Below are positions 57,612 to 64,000 of a stretch of DNA of 64,000 nucleotides, in pieces. The notes below the pieces were generated by a model. It was not told the origin of the DNA, made no database searches, and saw only the letters and a list, made by a program, of their open reading frames with translations. The stretch's first letter is position 1; every line of letters starts with the position of its first letter. Origin of the DNA: Pyricularia pennisetigena (Eukaryota; Ascomycota; Sordariomycetes; Magnaporthales; Pyriculariaceae); assembly GCF_004337985.1 (NCBI RefSeq), contig NW_021940923.1, positions 496,001 through 560,000 on the forward strand. Direction: 5' to 3'. The position numbers and the translations under genes are program-made.

Positions 57612-57872
57612 TTATGCCGATGCCTGCTTTTGGCTTCCTTTTAGCGTGTAATGTCTCCACTGTTTATGCATCACTGGACATCGTTTTATATTTGCAATTT
57701 TCTTTGCCCTTTCTTTTTTTTTTCTCTCTCTTTTTTCTTTTGCTGCTTGTTTGATTTCCTGTTCTTCCATTCTATCCGTAAACTCTTCTACCACTAAAAC
57801 CGTCCCCTGGGCACGAAAGAAAAAGAATAAGACTAGTGACCCTAGTAAAGCAACTATAATGTACGGCTCCAT
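57612..57872 (-). CDS. Possible small membrane protein
   Basis: A frame of 86 residues begins MEPYIIVALLGSLVLFFFF, one membrane helix, followed by an acidic stretch (EEFTDRMEEQEIKQ) and a Lys/Arg/Glu-rich segment that could be coiled coil. The charged part is encoded by a purine-rich tract (GAAAAAGAGAG type), so it may be low-complexity DNA and not a gene. I recognise no family. Confidence 0.3.
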   Translation of the reverse strand: MEPYIIVALLGSLVLFFFFRAQGTVLVVEEFTDRMEEQEIKQAAKEKRERKKKERAKKIANIKRCPVMHKQWRHYTLKGSQKQASA

Positions 57873-58397
57873 CTTCACCATGGACCATGGCCATGCTCGT
57901 CGTCGCCAACAGCCTTATTCAGGAGTGTAATGCAGTATTGCAATATTGTTTTGTTTTTGAAAAAAAAAACATGTATTCTGATGCTTCTTTGGTATTTTTA
58001 TCTTTGTTAAAAGGGCTGTGCTTCCTTTGGCTTATCTTTTCTTTCTACTAGTTTACATGTGTGCGGCCTTCCTTTGATCAAAGGTGGGTCGTAAACTTTG
58101 GCTTTGTTTTACTCAACATGCTGAATGAGATCAAGTTCTGAGACTTACTCTAGACAGTAGCTACTGTACCTTGTGGGTTTTATCCCCAAACAGAGACCAA
58201 TTACTGTGGACACAACACTGGGATATGCGTTTAAAATATGAAAGGGTTGCTATTTACCGGGAGGAAGTTGTGGCACACCCAATTTATGTGTTGAAATTTT
58301 CCAAACTAACAGTTAAGCTATTGTCTATAAACAAGATTTCCTTTCAAACACCAAGTAGCCTTTGGGCACTTTGACCCATGAATTTGTAACCCAATAT

Positions 58398-58820
58398 TCA
58401 GTTTTTCCACCGGTTATTCTGGTTTCCTGGGGGGGACGTCACGTAATAGCCGCCAGGTGGCGGTGGGAGCCGCTGGGGATTCTGCTCGCCATAGTTGAAC
58501 GAGGCAGGCGGCCCGGTAGGGGCGGAAGGCTCCTTTGGTGGCCGAGGCAGAGGTAAATCCATCTGAGTCTTGCGCCAGGTACGCTTTCCTGTCTGAACCG
58601 AGCTGTGGCTCTGGCCCTGGCGCGAATTAGAGGGTCTCTCCCCGGGCTTCGGGAGCGGATAAGATTGATCCTTATCTGTTCGCTTTGCGATATCAGCATG
58701 ACCATTGTCGATCGCTTTGGTCTCGTAGTCGGCAACGGACTGGCCAACCACAGGTGCGGCAAAGGCGGGGGCGGCAAAGGCCCCGAGGGCGAGGATCTGG
58801 CAAATTTGAGAAAGCTGCAT
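58398..58820 (-). CDS. Secreted proline-rich protein with probable Kex2 site
   Basis: The product is 140 residues, starting at the ATG giving MQLSQICQILALGAFAAPAFA, a clear signal peptide; the longer frame (from 58928) only adds Phe/Ser-rich leader. A short pro-segment ends in AKR (about residue 46), a Kex2-type processing site. The remainder is rich in Pro, Gln, Ser and Gly (PLPRPPKEPS; RLPPPPGGYY) and without Cys after the signal peptide. It may be a wall-associated or disordered secreted protein. No domain recognised. Confidence 0.6.
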   Translation of the reverse strand: MQLSQICQILALGAFAAPAFAAPVVGQSVADYETKAIDNGHADIAKRTDKDQSYPLPKPGERPSNSRQGQSHSSVQTGKRTWRKTQMDLPLPRPPKEPSAPTGPPASFNYGEQNPQRLPPPPGGYYVTSPPGNQNNRWKN

Positions 58821-60009
58821 TTTGTCCGGACGTCGCTCAAAAAGCCTTGAAGAGAATCGGAAAGAGAAGACAAATGAAAAAGAAAGAGCAAAGTGGCAAA
58901 AGAATGACGAAAAGGCACCAAGAGGCAAGTTGAGTAAAACTGAAAGCGGATGGGGAACAACGGAAAGTAGAGAAATCCGGGAAAGGGGAGGCGCCTTTTA
59001 ATAAACAAATTATTGTATTCAGTCAGCAGGGTCTTAACTGCTACGACTTTGCAAAAAATGGGAGGGTCAACCGCAGCGCCGAGGATCCCTAACCCACGTC
59101 ATTCTCCGGTGTACGGTGTAGCCATTCGGGCCAGTCACCTTTGGCGTAGGTTTTCTAAAAAAAAAAATAAAAAATAAAAAAAAAAAAAATAAAAAAAAAA
59201 TAAAAAAAAAAAAAAAGTTCAAAGTGGAGACCTTTTTTTCTTGTTTTTTTTCTCTGTTGACTAATTCGTTACTATCTAGGCCGAGATGTACTGAAGAAAA
59301 TAGAAAGATTCTTGATAGGTGAGATCGGTAGACAGGCACATTTTGACTCGTTTAGTGCGTAGGTTGTATCGGCAATCATGCGGCGAGCCAGTGTGGTAAT
59401 ATCGACGACTATGCTCCTTCATGTCTGACTGACAGGCTCAACTTGACTGTGGTACCAGGTTTACGACTACATGCAATTCAGCAAATGCCTGCGAAAAAAA
59501 ATAAGTCTACAATCAAGCTTTAACCACTGTCAATATGCAGCCTTTTTCAATACACCATCACCGTGCCATAAGAACCTTGAATATGGCTCGTCGGGACAGT
59601 AACCTTGGAGACACTCGACTCAAGCCGCTTTGCAGGATACAGGGGAGGTTAAGGTTTGAGAGTGAACGGATGGCTATCAAATTGCTACGTAAGGTTTATA
59701 CTTCCAAAGGGCCTATTCTAGTCTATAGACAATATCGATCCTGCCGATCGCTTGCTTGGTTGGTATATATTTGGTTTCCCTATTCTTATTTTTAGTCACT
59801 TTAAATTTGGAAACAGACAAGTCAGCTAACAGCAAAAAAAAATACCCCTGCTGCATCTGTTGGGAGTCAGTAACTGTCGACGACAAACACGAGAAAACAA
59901 GCAAATGAATTTTTTTTTTCCCCAGAGATCCCAGAAAAGAAGAGTCTGCGCACACCGTTTACATTCCAATGAACCACCACAAAGTTTCGGAGCCCGACAG
60001 AGGACACTG
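58821..60009. other. Intergenic region with A/T-rich simple tract
   Basis: The stretch 59159-59215 is almost pure A broken by single T bases. No gene is supported. Confidence 0.6.
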
Positions 60010-60373
60010 CTAGACACAGAATTGATTGCGAGTGACCCAGTTGCACATGACGGCTCCCACACAGGAGCAACATGCGCAAGCCTACCCGGAGCCAAGGACG
60101 AATCAAGATCAGCATGTCTTGTTCTCACAGGAAGGTACGTGACCCACAGATTACAGGTAGTCGTCAGCATACCTTGCGCTTGCGGTCCGCATCGTCAGTT
60201 CCCTCAATGCATGCCAGAGTTCTTGAGTTCCAGCGGAACTGGTTGTAGCACGCCGCCGGGTTGATGACATCGGCGCAATCGTCGGTCCTGACGAGATCGC
60301 TGGTGCACTCGGAATACTGCTGGGCAGTGACGGTGGCGGCGAAAAGGCCAGCGACTACGGCGAGAGGCTTCAT
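60010..60373 (-). CDS. Small secreted cysteine-rich protein (ten Cys)
   Basis: Two exons (60373-60173 and 60081-60010; 91-bp intron, CAAG|GTATGC donor, GGGTAG acceptor, phase 0) give 90 residues. The signal peptide covers 1-17 (MKPLAVVAGLFAATVTA). The mature protein has ten Cys: four spaced through exon 1 (SEC, DDC, AAC, LAC) and six in the short exon 2 (ACACCSCVGAVMCNW ... FCV). The even count, the CxCCxC cluster and the in-frame stop right after the last Cys support this splicing model over reading through the donor. Such proteins are stable apoplastic effectors or antimicrobial peptides; which is unknown. The second exon is too short to be seen as an independent frame. Confidence 0.7.
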
Positions 60374-60978
60374 TGTGTTAGACTTGATGGCAGCAGGAAG
60401 GAGTGCGGGATCTCGATAAAAGCAGCAAGTTGTCAGCACGACGCAGAGGCAGTTAGGTAATGGCGTAGAAATTAATGTTTCGGTTCATTCATCTTATGGA
60501 AAGAAGGATGCCATTTACCGTGGGGGTGCTCTCCTAACAAATGTCTTGTAGGCGTCTGATATTGCCATAGCTTGGCGTCGGATCTAATTTCGTAGACAAT
60601 ACTCGGGTCGGAAAGAGGCTAGCGGGCCGGAATGTACAAAAAAAGTAATTCGTCTACTACCAAAAAGCTGGTCCGGCCTATGGCGATAACCATCACCATC
60701 TACCGACTTAGCCGCAGCTATCATCGGTTTTATCCGCAATCTCCTGGCAACTGCCAACGCAACATGACCACACCAGCGCACCCCGGTGTAATATCTCTAA
60801 ATGTTGCCGTCAGGGCTTGGCTTGATACGACTTGACTACACGATATCGGTAGCTGGCTGAACCGGGCTTGAGTTGGAAAGCTCAAAAGTGTCACTAGATC
60901 CAGGGAGCGATGTTGGTCACTTTGTGGCTTTTTGACTCTTGAGTTTCCCCATCACGTAGCACCATAGGCGGCTTTGCA
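60374..60978. other. Divergent intergenic promoter region
   Basis: About 600 bp between the divergent cysteine-rich and DUF1996 genes; no other gene recognised. Confidence 0.6.
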
Positions 60979-62170
60979 ATGGTCAAATTCACATTTTTTG
61001 CGGTTGCCTTTGGGCTTACCGCTCCTATCAAGGCGTTGCTCCGCTTTGGCTGCTCTCAACTGACAGTCCAGCGTCTCGATCCTCTCGTGAACCCTGGAGA
61101 GACACCATCCACGCATCTGCACCAAATCATTGGAGGCGTAAGGACATTCTAGAAAAACCGTAACTCTCTATCAAAACACAAGAAACCTTCAACTGACCAA
61201 AAACCCTAAACCCTCCCCAAACAGAACTCATTCCGACCGTCCATGGACCCATCCACCCACGACATGGCCACACTCTCCAACTGCACAAGCTGCCAGTTCA
61301 CCCAAGACTTTTCCAACTACTGGACGGCGGTGCTGTACTTTCGGGCGCGCAACGGCACCTTCAAGCGCGTGCCGCAGCTGGCCCAGACCGGCATGGAAGG
61401 CACCGACGGCGGCATGGTGGTGTACTACATGTCGGACGCGCTCTTCGACATGGAGCAGCGGTCCAACGTGACGGCGTTCAAGCCGGGCTTCCGCATGCTG
61501 GTGGGAGAAGTCGGGTACCGGGACCGCGACCAGGCGCGCGGCTTCCGCCAGCTGACGTACACGTGCATGGAGAGCCAGATGTCGCGCGCGCCCGAGACGG
61601 TGCACTTCCCCGAGGCGCCGTGCCGGCTGGGCATCATGGCCAACCACCGCTTCCCGACCTGCTGGGACGGGGTCAACGTCGACTCGCCGAACCACCGCGA
61701 CCACGTCGCGTACCCGGAGCACGGCACCTTCGAGTCGGGCGGCAGGTGTCCCGACTCGCACCCGGTCAGGATCCCGCAGATCCTGCTCGAGACGGTCTGG
61801 GATACCAGGCAGTTTCGGGACCTGGACGAGTGGCCCGAGGACGGGAGCCAGCCGTTCGTCTGGAGCAGCGGCGACGCCACCGGGTTCAGCCACCACGCCG
61901 ACTATCTGTTTGGGTGGGAGGGCGATTCGCTGCAGAGGGCGATGGATGCGCATACCTATGTCAGCGCGCCGATGCTCAAGACGCAGACTATTGCCGAGCA
62001 GAACAAGTGTCGGGTGAGGGATTTTGTGGGGGAGGAGATTGATGGATGTAAGTCATTTTTCTTGTGTCGTGTTCAGTCTTTTCCGTGTTATTGTTGAGTA
62101 CGGTTACTAACTGAAGCTTGGATTCATTTTAGGGCTGGATGCCTTGCCAGGAGGCATCCAGGTAACCTAG
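60979..62170 (+). CDS. Secreted DUF1996-family protein
   Basis: Three exons (60979-61137, 61225-62047, 62133-62170; introns of 87 and 85 bp, phases 0 and 1, branch-like ACTAAC before the second acceptor) give 339 residues. Exon 1 encodes a signal peptide (MVKFTFFAVAFGLTAPIKA) and the family opening RLDPLVNPGETPSTHLHQIIGG. Exon 2 holds CTSCQF, SNYWTAVLYF, PGFRMLVG, FPTCWDGVNVDSPNHRDHVAYP and GRCPDSHPVRIPQI, all DUF1996 hallmarks with conserved Cys and His. Exon 3 finishes WLDALPGG. DUF1996 proteins are secreted in wood- and plant-associated fungi; their function is unknown, and the His-rich motifs suggest metal binding (inference). Frame continuity across both introns makes the model firm. Confidence 0.88.
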
Positions 62171-64000
62171 TTGTGGCCTTGCAGGCCCGTCATGTTGTTG
62201 TACAGAAAGGACACGTTATATATCGGCCAAAGTATTGGTGATTGGAGGTTGTTTTTGGTGGCAGTGCCAGCTATCTGGGCTCCTGAAATATAAAGTAGTA
62301 GTCTCTGCGCAAAGGTTTTTGTTTTGTTTTTTTTTTTTTTTTTTTTGATTTTTTGTGCTGACGACAGTGATCATGATTCTCACCTGTAAAGTCCAGCCCG
62401 GGCGATTCTGGTACTGGTGCTATGGAACTGGTATCAGCCAATGTAGTAATTCCATAGACGAGTTTTTTACCAAATTTCCTCCACCCGTCCTAATTTTCTT
62501 GGTCTTTGCATCCTGCTGTCAGCCCTCATCCACGGTCATGTCAAATGTCCATTTCAAAATCGTCACCGGCAATTACACAGCTGATAATTTCGAATGGAGC
62601 CGAGCCAGCACGCCTTTACAGCATCTACAATGTGGGCCGGGTGCGGCGGGCCTACATCGGGGGGCTATCAAATCAACGATCCCTTTTTAGCCTGTCAGGC
62701 CTGGTTCGGCTGTACCGTCCGGCACGCCCTGTCCTGCAAAAGTTGCGTGGCAGGGGAAAAAGAGGGTCCGAAATTATGGGCCTTTGCGGAGAATGGGGTG
62801 GGATGCTGGGTTGGGTCACTAGTCTTAGGGTTTAATTTCCGGGCAGGCAAGATACTCGGCTTGTTCTTGGTGAGGCATAACAACCCCAAATAAACAAATG
62901 GATATCACCTTCCGTTTTGCACAGGATGCAGATACGAAGAGGCCAAGACGAGCACGACACGACGCCTGTGCGTTGAAAGAATTCGGCTGTATGCGACATT
63001 GTACAGCCGGGAGACAATCTAAGATTTACATTACATTAATATGTTCTGCAGCAAAGCTCGGCCATTTTGTGTTTCCCGCAGAAACCAAACCCAACATGCC
63101 GTGTTGCAGTTTCTTTTTTCACCTTTTTTTCTTCTTCTTTTTTTTCTTTTTTCCTTTTTCAGTGACAAAGAAGCCGTCATCTTCCAATTTTGCGAAACCG
63201 CATTCCTTCTCCCCCAGAAATTCTGCACGTCAAGAAGCTGACAAAAAAAAAGCACATGTGCTTCTTTCTATCCAGCAGCTGAAATGCTCCTCAGGTTCAC
63301 TCCACTCCGCAGACGCCAAGGCTCGCCGATTTGCGCCACCCCTGAAAGATTGACATCAATAGATTAGCGGCAAGGCGAGCGGGCCAAAACGGGTAAATGC
63401 ACTAATCCCGGGCGGGGAACTCTGCATTTTCTTAGACATTCTTTTTTTTTGGGGGGGTATGGGGAGCCTGATTTGCAAGCATGCAGAGCAGGCAAGGCAT
63501 AAAAGCTGTTTTGGTCCATCGCAATCTTTAAGCAAGGGAAAAAGCCACAAGTTTCTCGGGTCTTACCAAGCCGGCATTGAGCGCTTGGCGGTGTGACTTT
63601 GCCACATCAAGGCAGCTTGGAGGAAGAAAAGAAGAAAGCATCCTAAAACAAAAGAAAATCTGCTTGCGGCTGGTTTTAATTTCTACAGTTTTCTTGGTCA
63701 AGATGTTTTACCTAGTTAGTAACTTGGGTTTGTTCTGTCCTGTCAATGCTGGATTGTCGTCCCATGGTCCACAAGCCCAGGCAAGGCAGGGTAGCATGGA
63801 CGACGGGACGGAAGTGGTCGGACCACAACCAGAAGAATTAAGCTAGTCTTCTGACACCGGCCTTTGCAGATCGGTAGTGGGACCCTGTTGAATTGGCGAA
63901 TGATGACAAAGGTCGGCGACATGGATTGCGGTAAGGCAGCAGCAGCCCGGACAGAAAGAAAAACATGGCGGTGAGCTACAAATGCAGAGGCGACCGTCCT
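62171..64000. other. Terminal intergenic region, no supported gene
   Basis: Only short frames without motifs are present. T-rich tracts lie at 62330-62346 and 63113-63160. Any gene responsible for this space would lie beyond the right edge. Confidence 0.55.

Noticed and set aside
62506..62893. Overlapping frames of about 100 codons after the DUF1996 gene
   Set aside because: No domain or signal peptide, and the two phases overlap in non-coding-like sequence.

Overview
The window looks like filamentous ascomycete nuclear DNA. Single-exon genes sit beside genes with short introns (71-110 bp, GT-AG plus one probable GC-AG), promoters carry pyrimidine-rich leaders, many gene products have signal peptides, and the transposons show the CpA-to-TpA decay of repeat-induced point mutation (RIP). 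The 613-residue manganese-lipoxygenase-type protein ending in Val and several effector-like small secreted proteins point to Sordariomycetes, most likely Magnaporthales. That placement is inference.

The window has two compartments. Bases 1 to about 24,710 are AT-rich, RIP-scarred retroelement DNA with no intact host gene. They hold a Ty3/gypsy element on the minus strand (1-6411) carrying two solo LTRs with perfect target-site duplications. Next comes a Ty1/copia element on the plus strand (6412-18096) invaded by a two-unit terminal-inverted-repeat element (7027-11419), which was invaded by a copia LTR (7561-8447), which was invaded by an un-mutated 322-bp LTR (7999-8320): four layers. A second copia element (18097-24210) contains a pogo/Fot-type DNA transposon (20195-22051), followed by LTR scraps.

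From about 24.7 kb on the DNA is gene-bearing. In order: a secreted protein with two degenerate ADP-ribosyltransferase-like modules directly against gypsy debris (24729-25424); a related remnant (27869-28426); a small secreted protein (28556-28885); a GH43 arabinanase/xylosidase with CBM6-like module (30635-32011); a secreted GH18-like barrel protein (33191-34147); a lipoxygenase (34625-36567) and a co-oriented cytochrome P450 (37311-39102); two MITE-like elements; and a frameshifted CTP synthase pseudogene (41924-43669).

Bases 44,160-53,682 hold four consecutive membrane-anchored glycosyltransferases of four different families: GT31-like, processive GT2 synthase, GT32 and GT61. With no other gene between them they look like an uncharacterised polysaccharide or glycan gene cluster. 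A 934-bp inverted-repeat element of the same family as the one in the repeat block sits in the divergent promoter between GT32 and GT61. The rest carries small secreted proteins (a two-cysteine MAX-effector-like candidate, a proline-rich protein, a ten-cysteine protein) and a DUF1996 secreted protein. No rRNA, convincing tRNA or CRISPR array was seen.
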